Shown here: piece by piece, positions 13,116 to 24,916 of the stretch
Position numbering within the stretch: the stretch's first letter is position 1
Layout: each line of letters starts with the position of its first letter
Assembly (NCBI RefSeq): GCF_028502605.1
Contig: NC_079232.1
Location: 7,502,001-7,566,000 of the forward strand
Direction of reading: 5' to 3'
Source of the DNA: Trichoderma breve
Taxonomy: Eukaryota > Ascomycota > Sordariomycetes > Hypocreales > Hypocreaceae
Length of the DNA: 64,000 bases
Notes under the pieces: generated by a model
The model's input: only the letters and a program-made list of their open reading frames with translations
What the model was told of the DNA's origin: nothing
Databases searched by the model: none
Position numbers and translations under genes: made by a program

Positions 13116-13619
13116 TACAGTCCCGTCCAAAAGTGACGATGCGCTCCATACTAGTGCACCACCTGATACCTAATTAAATCTAAAAGTGATACTCAGTAAT
13201 ACTACAGCAATTAGATAATATAAAAAAATAAAAAATAGTAATAGATATTAATTATTAACTAGACTTTATAATTTTATATTTATTTTTATTATTTACCCTT
13301 ATATACCGTAGAAATACTACGTTAAACTGATTATGATGGAATTCACAGTGTTAATAGCACTTATTATCCGCTATAACTCCACTATAAGCTAACTATAATA
13401 AATACTTTCCACACTGTAAAGATTTAAAGCTAAATAGCTTAATAAATAACAGCTATTTAAGAAAAATAAATAAATATTATTAAAAAATAGTACTTAATCT
13501 TTATATTTTGTAATTTGTTTTTAATTAAAATATTATTTACTATTTTATTTTTAAGATATAAAATACTGTAGTTTGCGGGTTTTTATGGGGTGCATCGTCA
13601 CTTTTGGACCACCACTGTA
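13116..13619. mobile_element. Tc1/mariner-type MITE with TA target duplication
   Basis: Near-perfect terminal inverted repeats of about 25 nt bound the element at 13118-13142 and 13592-13617. Both contain GTCCAAAAGTGACGATGC (right copy on the minus strand) and begin CAGT. Each end is flanked by TA, the target duplication of Tc1/mariner elements. The 500-bp interior is very AT-rich, has no transposase frame and may be RIP-mutated. It is a non-autonomous copy that would need a transposase supplied elsewhere. Confidence 0.85.
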
Positions 13620-14082
13620 CCTGCTACTCGTGTACTATACCTACTACCTGGTAGGTAGTACTGACAAATAAAATAGGTCCATGCCAATTGGTCCATTACC
13701 TACGTCGGACCTAGCTCCGACTCCCCTCATTATCCGGCCTTGCAAACCATCCCCGCAAGTCATACCTAGACACAGCAACATGAGCCAGAATTTTTATCGA
13801 AGCTTGCAAGAATTACTCTGGCGGAAGCCTGAGAGCAAGACGAAATCAGCAGGTTAACACGCCGCCACTACGGCCCGTGATGTGTAAGGCTCATGACGTC
13901 ATCTGCTTCATTCGAAACCGAGTCTATTTTACCATTGCATATCCCTGCATAACCTCGTTCGCAGACACGAGTTTAAGCGTAACTGGAGACATCCGGGCTG
14001 TACTCCATGCCTAGAGGCATAAAGGAGGCTTGGGAGAATATCACCCGTCCTATGTTACACGTCCTCGACGCGTCCCCCAGCC
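13620..14082. other. Upstream region of Zn2Cys6 regulator
   Basis: Short palindromic TACCTACC/GGTAGGTA words lie at about 13635-13660. A TGACGTCA sequence (CRE/bZIP-type palindrome) lies within 13893-13901. I see no gene. Confidence 0.5.
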
Positions 14083-16548
14083 ATGGAGCAGCGCCCGCAA
14101 CAGGCTTCCCTGCGACCGCTTCTGCCGCGGTCCAGAGATGAAAACAGTCATTCCTCTGGCGACGCGTCTCCCTCCGACCGTAGGGCTCGACCAAGAAAGC
14201 GACGCACCGTGGTGGCTGTTGCTTGTGAGTCGTGTCGCCGGCACAAATCCAAGGCAAGCTAGCCCCCAGTGCTGGCCAGAGAACCTTGAACTTTGCGTAT
14301 GTTGAGACAGATAATAATAATCATCATCATCATACAGTGTGATGCCGTCAGACCCCAATGCTCCCTTTGCGTCGCTCGCGGCCGTGATTGTATCTACACC
14401 GCCGAACCGGACGAATCGAGAGGCTCAGCCCTGAAGCGGAAATACAGCGAGCTCGAGAAGAATATGCAGCAGCTTCAGCAAACTCATGCTTCCCTACAGG
14501 GGCTGGTTGATGCACTCCGGTTCCGAGATCAGGGAGATGTTGAGGCCGTGCTGCGTCGCCTCCGACAAGGCCAAGACGTCGAATCCATCGCGCGGCAGAT
14601 TCAGACAGGCGATCTACTGCTCCAAATGCGTCTCTCGCCCGAGACTAGATTTCGCCACGTCTTGCCCTACCGGTCGCAAATGCCTCTGCAACTCTTGACA
14701 GCGCACAATCCGTATCTCAACTCGTCATTATACGAAGCCACGTTTGCGTCTCCAGAATCCGATATGTCCATGTCCATCCCACCATCTTCTTCCTCGTCGG
14801 CATTGCGTCGCGGCGAGCACAGGCCGCAGTACCTCAAGCCGTACGTTGCGGCCAGCATAGTTGACCCAAGGCTCGATGCAGTGAAGCCGTCAGCATGGAC
14901 GACCGTCTCCAGCGATGATCATTTGATGAGGAAGTTGCTTAGCCTTTATTTTTCCCACGAATTTTTGTGGTTGAATTGTTTTCACAAGGATCTCTTCCTG
15001 GAAGACATGTTGTCTGGCTCCACAAGATTTTGCTCCTCACTTCTTGTCAATGCTGTGCTTACACAGGCATGCGTGAGTCTAAGAATTATCCACCTTGTCT
15101 TTCTGCTGCGCATTGGACAATCTGGCTGGTTTGCATGCCTGGTGCGCTAACTAACATGTGTGTGTTGATAGAGCTGCTGCCGCACTTTTTCGGATCGTTT
15201 GGAGTACTGGAATCCAGACAGCCTCGGGTATCGGTTTTTTGCCGAAGCGAGGCGGCTGTGGGAGCTGGAGGCGGGTCAAAAGAGCTCCATCACAACAGTC
15301 CAGGCAGGCATGGTCATCAACATCATCTACAACATGTATTCCATGGACAAAATTGGAATGACATATGATGTCCAAGCTATCGCCATGGCCCATGACTTGA
15401 AGCTTTTTGATGGACCAACCTCCAAGAACAGACGTAAACAAAGGGGCTATGACTTTACAGCTTGGTCTATATTCTTCTGGATGAAGTAAGTGTAATCCTT
15501 GGGATGTGAACGCCTTCAGAAATCATTAACGTTGTTGTAGCTTGCAGTGTTACCATTTCATTAGGAGTCCCTTGTTTAAAGTACCTCCGAAAGCGCCTCT
15601 CCCAGACCCAGACAAGGACCCTGAATGGTACGGGGAAATTTGGGTGAAATATCCCTTGAATCAGACTCCAATCCAAATGAACTTCCCACATTTCTTTAAA
15701 GCCAAGTGTGAGTTAGGCGTTATTGTTACCCAAATAGCCGTCGATCTATTCGACGCAGAAGAAAGGGACGGTACTCGTGATCCCAGAGAGTCGGTAGCCG
15801 GCTATCTGGAAGCATTGGAGTCGTGGTCATCGTCGCTACCAATATCTCTAAATCCAACCGAAATTGTTTTCCCTTTTCATCTGAAGCTGCAGTGAGTAAT
15901 ACATTCAGTCCACGAGCGGCTAAATACTGACAACAACTAAGTCTCACCTATCACAACATTGTCATCAACCTCTGCGAAGTCACCACACCAGATGGTGACG
16001 CAAAAATACCTGCTCAGGCCGACGGCGGGGTTCGATGGAAATTACACTTGTCTAGGATCAGCTTTGAGACCATCGTGAGACTGTATTACCTCCGCCACGG
16101 GTTCGAAAATGCCGATGCATACATGGCCCATTGCTTGACAGTGTTAGCCTTCATGGGCGTCGCTCAGCTAGCTGCTTCAACAACTCCCTCCCTTCCAGCT
16201 CCGACGTCCCCAGAGGAGGCACGCAGTACTCTAATACTTGCTGCTAAAGGCTTAGGGGAGCAAGGCCAGAATTACTATCTGCCTTTTACGCTGTTTCATA
16301 TCGTCCAGGGCCAAATGGGCTCTGACGACTTGAACGCCTTGCAATCACTCACCACAGCGTGTAACGAAGATGTCGGCACACCCCAGATTAGAGCAAGGCA
16401 TGTGCAAGCGCAATATCCAGTCAATATTGTCAATATGACCGACTATCCGCAAAACCAGCGTTTGGGTAGTTTGATCAAAGAGTACTCGGAGCTGGCCATC
16501 GTGGAGGCCGCATCGCCTTCAACGAGTGATCTAAGCAACACCCCGTGA
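14083..16548 (+). CDS. Zn2Cys6 transcription factor (fungal-specific TF domain)
   Basis: Five exons (14083-14253, 14338-15072, 15172-15485, 15541-15891, 15942-16548) join in phase to about 725 residues. The zinc cluster spans intron 1: ACESCRRHKSK joins CDAVRPQCSLCVARGRDC. Intron 1 uses a GC donor (AAG|GCAAGC); reading through would hit TAG after two codons, and no GT donor fits. After the cluster come a Lys/Arg-rich linker and a short coiled coil (ALKRKYSELEKNMQQLQQTH). The fungal TF domain follows (FSHEFLWLNCFHKDLFLEDM; SDRLEYWNPDSLGYRFFAEA; MAHDLKLFDGP). It is a nuclear regulator whose target is unknown. Diverged repeat copies lie on both sides of the locus. Confidence 0.88.
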
Positions 16549-16869
16549 TTTTCTGCATGATTCTTCACGAGTGCGTACAAGCAGGCAACTCAGTATATTG
16601 GGGAACTGCATTGATATTTAGTTCTATCTGCCAAGAGGAATCCTGTCCCTCATTCGGAGAATATAGGGAAGACGCTGAATCTGAAGCCTGCTGCACAAGT
16701 GCGTCTTTATAGGCTGCGTTGACTCATGGCTCAGGTGTTGGCAATGGTGACTCGGCCCTTGGATGCTGACAACGATTTCACGCTGCAGTGGTGGTAATGT
16801 GGACGACCAGCGCAGTGGGCGTAAGAATATATATCGAAGATGTCGATGGTTGACCTCGCCAAAGGACTC

Positions 16870-17057
16870 GTAGCTTCGGCCTTAATCGCAGCAGCTCTGG
16901 TTCGCTAGACGTGGAAAACGTGATAACGAAAAGACCTCAATTCATGATATACCAAATCCCACGCAATATCCGGCAAATGCAAGGCGAGTAGTGCCCGCTG
17001 CTGTGGAATCCTCTGTCCCTCAATCAACGACAATCAGTATTCCTGGGTATTATCAGT
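16870..17057 (+). repeat. Diverged direct repeat, copy B
   Basis: This is a same-orientation copy of the 12731-13092 segment, without the central 170 bases of copy A. It sits between the 3' ends of the Zn2Cys6 gene and the DUF3176 gene. No coding content. The rest of 16549-17108 holds nothing else I recognise. Confidence 0.7.
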
Positions 17058-17108
17058 GTCGAAGAGCACTCGCTAGGACGTAGGCGTTATACATTCTGCC
17101 GAACCGAG

Positions 17109-18991
17109 CTATTCACCCTTGACAAATACCAGCTCATCTGGGCGACCTAAGTTTGCGCGTAGTCGTAACCCTCGCTCCTCCAGAATCCGGTTTCCACTCG
17201 CGCCACCGATATCGACTTCCTCTGCCTCGAAGCCTCTCAGTTGTGCAAAGAGCAAGGGCAGTACTTCGTTTTTCCACACTTCCACTCCGCTCTGCCGCGT
17301 AATGGCAATAGCTGCAATGACTAGAACAAACGACAGCACGGCGAGGGCAATAGGCAGCGCCAACCAACCCCAGCTGACGTGAATAAATGTCTTTTCTACC
17401 AACGTCTGGCCAGGATTTGCCGTACTGTTCTGACTCGATCGGATAGGCTCCGTCATGCTAGAGGCCAGTCTGTTCATAGCCGCGTCTATGTCTGCTTCAA
17501 GACCTAGACGTGAGCCCACTGGTGGTGCCTCGGGCGCGTTGTCGAGATACACCAAGGCATTCGTATTTATTGTGTTGATGCCTTCACTGAAGAACCCAGT
17601 GGAGAATAGTACTGACAGGTAGCTATTGAGGTTCTCGAAGTCGACCTCGTGGAATGAGTAGTTGCCCACGGCACTAGAGGTATTGCTATACAGAGTTAAG
17701 TAAGGTGGGATTGTATTTGCAAACAACAAGCTGTCTTCTTCGGGCGCTGTCACATTTGTCACACCATTCGTGACATTGATAAATGGATACGTCTTTGCAC
17801 AGAGGCTAAGCGTACAGGACCATCCCGCTACAGGTAGATCTCTCAGAACATCCACGCTGGTTGAATTGGGCATTGCCAGTGCCTGAACTGCTTCAAAGCT
17901 GATGAGAGTCGCAGGAGCGTCATCCGCCTCCGCATTAGTAAATAAAGCGCTGGCATTCCACTGTGTGCCGAATATTCCCTCTGCACCGCGAACCGTGGCA
18001 AATACAGTCAGGAGAGTCTGGTTGTGTGGCGTTTTGAAATCACACTGAGATATCTCGGGACTGACTTCCTCCAGGAAATCGACAAACTGCGAATTGGTGC
18101 AATTTCGGGTTAGTTTGGACGTGATGTTCTGGCACGACGAGCAGACTCCAAGCGTGTGAATGTCGGTCCATGTGCAGTTCCCGGATGGGCAAGTCAGGTT
18201 CGGTTGAATGCTGTCTAGGTATATGCCTTGCATGATGGCGGCGTTCATTGCCGGATCAATGTTTCCCACTGCAAATGAATTAGGACCTTGTCTTACCACC
18301 AAGTGATTTACTTACACAACGCAAAACCCGCAACGCCACGGTAGTTGGATGGCGTGTAATTGCGAGCCGCACTGAAAGTAGATAAGAGCGTTGTATCCAC
18401 CACCGGCTTGGAAGGAAAGCTGAATACAAGCTGCACAAATGGATCCATCAGTAGCCCTGCAATGGTTATCAGCGCCGCAAAGCAGGCAAGGAGCGAATGC
18501 CTATGTTGGCGTAGAATCAAGACAAACCCGCCCCAGGGCCCCCGGCTTGCTCTATCAAAGACACTGAGATCGGCGAGACGCCTGGGCTGGCCACTGAAGT
18601 GAAGCCATTTGAGTTGTCCTAGGATCTCAGTGATTGCCAGCATAAATGACGACTTTGCGAGCGTAGCCAAAAACGAAATTACGGCAGTTGGTGAGATTTC
18701 CAGGCTCCACTGGTCCAATTGTCTCCCGTCTTCGTACTTAAGAACGATTACGATCGCAGCCAAGCAGACTAAACTGAAGATGCATGAGACAATCTCCCAC
18801 AGCCACAATTTGGATAAGACATTTTTTATCCCCAGACGCGCATGCTGAATTCCGTGGCGGTCGTTTTTCTCTGTGTGTAGTAAGTCTGTAACCAGTGGTG
18901 GTGTGGCACTAACGTCTGGCTCGAGAGGTACGGGTTGGTAAATGTCCGGTCTTGAATCGTCTACTTTTTCTGACAATGTCGGCTTATACAT
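17109..18991 (-). CDS. DUF3176 family membrane protein
   Basis: Two exons (18991-18316 and 18268-17109; 47-nt intron) join in phase to about 611 residues. The N-terminal half has the DUF3176 core: LWEIVSCIFSLVCLAAIVIVL, then SFLATLAKSSFMLAITEILGQLKW, FDRASRGPWGG and LLACFAALITIAGLLMDPFVQLV, giving about three membrane helices. A long extracytoplasmic segment follows, with many N-glycosylation sequons and paired cysteines (CPSGNCTW; CSSCQNITSK). A last membrane helix (WLALPIALAVLSFVLVIAAIAI) precedes a short tail. The family is common in ascomycetes and has no established function. Confidence 0.88.
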
Positions 18992-20993
18992 CGTAAGAGT
19001 TTTTACTCTAACAGACGAGTTTTGGAAATGTCCACGTAGTTGTGATCACAGCAGTAAAGAGACGGAAATAGATTACGGGGGTCACCACCATGCTATATAG
19101 CCTGTCACTTATTCTCCGCCAGCGCATTTGGCTGTCATACTTAAGCAATAGAAGCATGTAGGAACAGCTCATGACGGAGTTCGGCCGACCAGGGGGATAA
19201 TTAATTTGAAGAGGCGACTTGACCATCGCTGCAAGTGGGTGGAGTTTGAGAAATGCCGACTGATCCTACAACAGGTGATCAGGCATTCATGAGGGTCTGT
19301 GTGTATGAGGGCTGCGTAAGAGCTAGTCCTCTAACTGCTGTGAGACATATATATGACTTATAATAGTAACATCCACCATGCAGTCGGTGCCGGTGGAAAT
19401 ATAGTATCCGCGTCCTTGTCTACTGTATGCAAGATCTCGCACGAAAATTCCAAATCGAGACAAACGGCGTCTCTCTCCGCACAACCATTGGCGGGAGAGC
19501 GACAGCCGTTGCTTTTGGACTATTCCTGAAAAAGAAAGCGGGCGTCAGTTTTCGCTTCAAGATGGAGCAGCGGAAGCCAAAGCAGCGCCCGAGCACATCT
19601 GACACACATCATGATGCACCGGGATATATCGCCTCCTCTGCTAAACTAGAGGTCGATCGACAATGCGACGAATGGCCAAGCATCTGACAGCATGGAATCT
19701 TGTATTTTATTTTCCTAAGCAGAAGATGGGCAACGCGACGGGGAGATCTTCCTCGATTCCCTATCCCTGTATGTTGACTTCCCTGCAGAACTTACTTGCA
19801 GACGTAGTCGTTTGTGTGAAGGCTACATCAGCTTCGAGTCTTAAATCTAGCATAGTAATTCCATGCTTAGGATATGGTTCCATGAATGCGTAAACTGTTT
19901 CTGAAGAGTTTTCCATAAATCTGCAAGTGGATCACTCTATACATTGTATCAGATTGATCTAATTTGACGTATATCAAGAGGATACAGGGTAGCATGTGAC
20001 GATGCGGACCCTGATGAACTGTCCGGCAATTCGGCACCTAGGAACATCTTGTCCGATATTGTGAGCTTCCAAGGAATCTGCTCTCTGAGACTACGTATTC
20101 CATAACAATTTGACGTCAGCGAGTAGCGGCGGATCGTGGCCCAAAAGGAACATTGTAATCGTAGATAGATGTACCGATTTACTAAGTATTTGGGCAGCTG
20201 GGGTGGAGTCGTGGAATGCGCGCAGTTTGGTACCAATGATGTGGGCAGGGCCGTGGGGGCGTAAGACTACATGTACAATTTCACGCACCAGGACACGCGT
20301 TCACCACGTGCTAGGTAACAAGTGGCCCGGATTGTGAATTGCATAGTACGAATACGCTGGCTCGCTCGCTTTTGTGATGCTTGGGCGCCATCCCTGGAGA
20401 AGATCTCAGTCGCTTTTGGTTATCGATATGGGCAACGTCTTTATCGATATGACTGGCCTGACTAAGACAGATGATCCCGACCTGTGCGCGCTTGCTCAAA
20501 GTCCAACAAACATCGTCATGGCTTCCTGCACCTCCACGGTCAAGTCACGTGTGCGGGGTCACAGGTGTTGAGCGCGATACCTGACGGCTGAATATCGGGC
20601 TAATCTACCACATCCCAGCCCGGCCTCCCATTGGCCAGGCTTGGTCGTCCATCTGGCCGCTTAGGTAAGGACTGGTCTAAACTCAAACGGGCAGTCGTCA
20701 CGATGGCTGCATAAGAGGCTTGGAAGTCGGGTTTTGATGAAGTCAAGCATTGGTAAACACGCCTGGACAAAATGTAAAAAGACCTTTTCATGAATTGCTA
20801 CGGAACAATAGGTGGTTGGAACTGTTACGTGCTTTCTATTCCTTTCATTTCCACTACGTCATATAAATTCCCATGGCCATGCGGCGGAGGCAGCCCGGCA
20901 TGATATGAGGAAGTTCATTCAGCCATTCAAAACCACAGCTTTATTTCTCCTAACTCTTGTCGTTTTTTTTGAACACTACTTGTAGCATTGAAC
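18992..20993. other. 2-kb region without a convincing gene
   Basis: Scattered short frames occur; the longest plausible one is at 19427-19687 (86 codons from an ATG). None shows a family motif or intron logic. CACGTG-type words and TTATCGATATG repeats occur near 20420-20450. I annotate no gene. Confidence 0.45.
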
Positions 20994-22778
20994 ATGACTC
21001 AATTCAAATTCCGACTGCCACGTCAACCGTTTCTGCATGGGAAGTTTGTCGACTCCCAATGTAAGGACAAACATGAGCTTACTTCAGCTACTGATGGATC
21101 TCAAGTGATGGCCGGTTCGTACTTTTGTATTCAGGGAAGAAATATCGCGTGCTAAGTCTTCTTTTTTGAACCCGACAGATCTCCAATGGGCTGCTGTGGA
21201 GGATGTAGAGCTTGCTGTGGATTCTGCAGAGAAGGGCTTGAAAGAGTGGCAGGCACTCTCACCTGTGTGTTTCGCGAGTTCCCTATCATTTCAATATCAC
21301 TTGGGAAATAACAGCTGTAAATTAGAAAAAACGTTGCAGTTGTTTGCTTCGATACGCGGACTTGATTGAGTCTCATGCTGAGGAACTCGCATACCTCGAA
21401 GTCATTGTAACGGGAAAGCCAATGGTGTTTGCTTCTGGCTATGAGGCTCCTCAGCTTGCAAACATACTACGATGTAAGTGATGATTTGATTGAGAAGCTT
21501 TTCTTTGGACTCCAAAATTTGACCATGATAAGATTACGCAGGATACACGGACAAGTTGAGCGGTGAGAGCTACCCATTAGAAGATGGACTTCTTAAAGTG
21601 AGTCTCTAGCAACTAGTACCCAGATGGTCCTCAGATGTATAAGTCCGTGGGTGCTAAACAATCACAGATGGTCGTACACGAGCCCCTTGGTGTTTGCGCC
21701 GCCATAACAGCCTTCAACAGTCCCATGATTCTTTTTGCCTTGAAAGTAGCACCAGCTCTCGCCTCAGGGAACGTAATGATTGTCAAGGCTAGCGAGTTTA
21801 ACCCGTTGTCATCGCTGCGTCTGGCAGAACTCGCTACAGAAGCAGGGCTACCGGCCGGCGCCATCAACGTCTTGATCGGCGGTGCAGATGTGGGAAATGC
21901 TCTCGCTACTCATAAGCATATTCGAAAGATTAGTTTCACGGGCAGTGTCGCTACGGGCAAGAAGGTTCAGATTGCAGCGACCGAATCCAACTTGAAGCGG
22001 GTGACTCTGGAATTGGGAGGCAAGTCACCGGTCGTCATCTTCCGAGATGCCGACTTGAACAATGCCGTCCGAGCTGCCTCTAATTTTCTGGCTTTCAATG
22101 GCCAGGGCTGCATCTTAGGGACGCGTATACTTGTTCAAGAGGAGATATCGGTCACCTTCCTAGAAGCATTGAGGCAGCTCATTGAGGAGCATACCAAAAC
22201 GTTGGGCTCGGATCCAATGGAACTCTCCACGTTATCATGCCCTATATTTCACGTACAACAACACAAGAGAGTTGCTGAATTTCTTGATTTGGGGAAACAA
22301 GAGGCCGAAGTTTTCGTTGGGGGGTCGGTTTGCCAACACCCGGGGCTCTATGTGGAGCCCACCGTTTTCGTCAATCCCAAGCCAGCTGCGAGGATCCTGC
22401 ACGAGGAGATCTTTGGGCCGGTAGCCGTTGTCCAGACATTCAAGACTGAATCCGAAGCAATCGAAATGGCGAATGATACGGAATACGGGCTCGGCGCATT
22501 TATACATACTAATGATATCAGCCGTGCGCTTCGAGTAGCATCCAAAATCCAGTCGGGCACGGTTTCAATCAACACGACTGAGAATATGAGCCCTCAAATG
22601 CCATTTGGGGGGAGCAAAAGTATGTTGAAACTGCACCTTCTCCAGCAAAGTACCAAGTTCTATTAGCTGATGGTAATTAGACAGTGGCTTGGGGCGCGAG
22701 AACGCACGATATGCGCTGATGGCTTATACGGAGCCGAAGTCAATCTTTATCAGGTATCTGGCTAACCCTCTATGCTGA
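20994..22778 (+). CDS. NAD-dependent aldehyde dehydrogenase
   Basis: Six exons (20994-21114, 21179-21264, 21326-21473, 21533-21597, 21635-22619, 22681-22778) join in phase to about 500 residues, the normal ALDH length. The N-terminus MTQFKFRLPRQPFLHGKFVD leads to LRYYAGYTDKLSGESYP. The substrate/NAD region HEPLGVCAAITAFNSPM precedes SFTGSVATGKKV. The catalytic Glu is in VTLELGGKSP and the nucleophilic Cys in FNGQGCILGTR; EEIFGPVA and MPFGGSKNSGLGREN follow. The fourth intron (21598-21634) is only 37 nt but is needed for the frame. It oxidises an aldehyde to an acid in the cytosol; substrate is unknown. Most similar in style to the betaine/retinal ALDH group. Confidence 0.92.
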
Positions 22779-23589
22779 AAGATGCAGATCATCACCACAG
22801 CTGTTATTATTCTAACAATTGACTTCAGGACACTTGGAGAGATGGAATGAATGGGGAGTTCTCGGCTCATATTGAAGATGGTACATGAACAGGGTGACCC
22901 GTATTTCGCTGTCGAAGAAAAGGTAGCTAGCATCTGCAGTTGGGAGTATCAATAATCTGAGCCTCAATAGAATCAGCTATTCTGATGATCATTCCTTCAA
23001 TCTTTCGTAAATATAACTTATTTATGATCTTTGTTGAAAAACCACAGCTATTTAAACGCGATGCACACTATAGGGAAATCTTGTTTCATGTCAACATTGA
23101 AAGCCAGACATGGGCTAATGTTGGCGGTGATCGTTGACGTTAGTAGTCATATGTCGGACAACGAATCTGCGTCCTTCAGAGCGAAATACCATAATTAGGT
23201 AGTCCCGGATTCCAAAGTATTTATTTAGTGGAATTTAGCTTGTGCGGAACCAACTCCAACATATCTCTGTCGGAATTATTCCCTGATTGAGCGTCCATAA
23301 CGATGCTTCGTCAGCAGAAAGCCAAGTTTCGCTACAGATTTCTCCAATGTACGAAATGAGTCTATACCCTGAGCGGCGAAATAGTTGACTCAATATGTGC
23401 CAAGTAATAGAAGGTAATTAACTCGGCCAATCTCGTGTGAGCAACCCAGTGTAAACCTACCAAATCCTTAATAAGCCTCCCTATATCCCACCTCCGACGC
23501 GAGAACGTGAAGCTACAGTAACCGAACAGTTACACTCGCATGAACCCCAAATAACACTAGGAGAATACCATCGTATACTGCCAATTGTC
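22779..23589. other. Intergenic, no gene recognised
   Basis: This lies between the ALDH stop and the SDR start. I see no coding frame with motifs and no repeat. Confidence 0.5.
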
Positions 23590-24464
23590 ATGTCTTTTGC
23601 ATCCCGTGTTTTTGCCATTACTGGCGGCGCCTCTGGCATGGGCCTAGCTGTCGCAAAGCTTCTTTCGAAACAAGGAGCGGCCGCGGTTTGTGTTGGCGAT
23701 TTGAACAAGAAGAACTTTGAATCAGCTACTAAAGAGATTCGTGGTGAGAATCCCGACACTGCCATCGACATGTCCGCTCTCGACGTGTCCAAGTCAGCAG
23801 CTGTGGAAGAGTGGATTTCCAGCATCGTACACAAGTACGGCCGACTTGACGGTGCCGCCAATGTAGCGGGCGTACCCCAAGTTGCTAGGCAGAGTAGTGA
23901 AGCTGGACCAACCCTGCTGGACGAATCCGACGACATGTGGCGTCTGCACATGGGAGTCAACCTGGATGGCGTCTTCTACTGTACACGCAGCCAGGTGAGA
24001 GCCATGACAGCCCTGCGTCACAAGGGAGATAGTACGGAGAGATCCATCGTTAATGTGTCAAGTATGGCGGCTTTGAGGAATGGAGCCTCGTGTTTGAGTT
24101 ACGGCGTGGCCAAAACTGCCGTTGTATCTTTGGGTGCTCGTATCGCGAAAGATGTTGCGCCTTTTGGCATCCGCGTCAATACAGTTCTTCCAGGTAATTA
24201 ATCCACTTCCATGCTTCCTTCTATTTGCCTTGAAAACACAACCAAGTATGATGAGACCAGCACCTAACTGCATCAAAACATTCAGGTGCTACAAACAGTC
24301 CCATGCTTTCACAATTCTTCCCTAGAGACGCCAAAAGCATTGTGGCAACTCTGGGATATGATGTATTGGAGCCGGAGGATATTGCTCGAACCATTGTTTA
24401 CCTTCTCAGCGATGAATCTAAGAAGATTTCTGGAGTCGCACTCCCAGTCGGAAGTGGACATTGA
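23590..24464 (+). CDS. Classical short-chain dehydrogenase/reductase
   Basis: Two exons (23590-24193 and 24286-24464; 92-nt intron) join in phase to about 260 residues, typical for classical SDRs. TGGASGMG (residues 11-18) is the NAD(P) loop, and the acidic residue in VCVGDLN after beta-2 suggests NAD preference. NVAG replaces NNAG. The active site shows Ser in VNVSSMA and Tyr/Lys in SYGVAK, and GIRVNTVLPG precedes the intron. Exon 2 gives the substrate lid and the C-terminus ISGVALPVGSGH. It is co-directional with the ALDH 0.8 kb upstream, so alcohol-to-aldehyde-to-acid coupling is possible but inferred. Confidence 0.92.
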
Positions 24465-24916
24465 GGTTTAGCTTAGTGACTTAGGTGATAGAGGTGCGGT
24501 GTGAGAAGCAGCAGCTGGATGGAAGTATCATCAAGAGATGTGAAATAAAACAAGTGAATTTCTCTGCTTTGGAGCACTCATTGTAGCACATATTTCTCGT
24601 TATGTTTCTTGCTGTTGCAGCTATTGCAGCTCCTCCCATGCCGCCATCTGTGAGGAGCCGGGTTGAGTAGAGAAGAGTGAAGAAGGATAAGAACACTGTA
24701 GTTTCTTCTTCATAAGTAGTACGCAGTTAGGTTGGGATGACTGTATTGGTTCTATAACTCATATTCAAGCACCAAGTTACGTCATTCGATATTTACGGAC
24801 ATTCACTTCTAAAAACCCATCGTATTGCAGAATATTCACTCTCACGAGTGGCTTCAAAGTCTTAAAGTTCAAGTGAAGCTAAACTTGATGATATCTGATG
24901 TATACTAGGTATGTAA
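24465..24916. other. Convergent 3' intergenic region
   Basis: This separates the 3' ends of the SDR (plus) and the hydrolase (minus). No gene or repeat seen. Confidence 0.5.

Noticed and set aside
19427..19687. 86-codon frame starting at an ATG in the 19-21 kb gap
   Set aside because: No recognisable domain, no homologous neighbour logic, and length within chance expectation.
21598..21634. Calling the ALDH broken because its fourth intron would be only 37 nt
   Set aside because: Donor GTGAGT and a CAG acceptor are good, and the join gives the conserved LLKMYKSVGAKQSQ in frame, so a very short intron is more likely.
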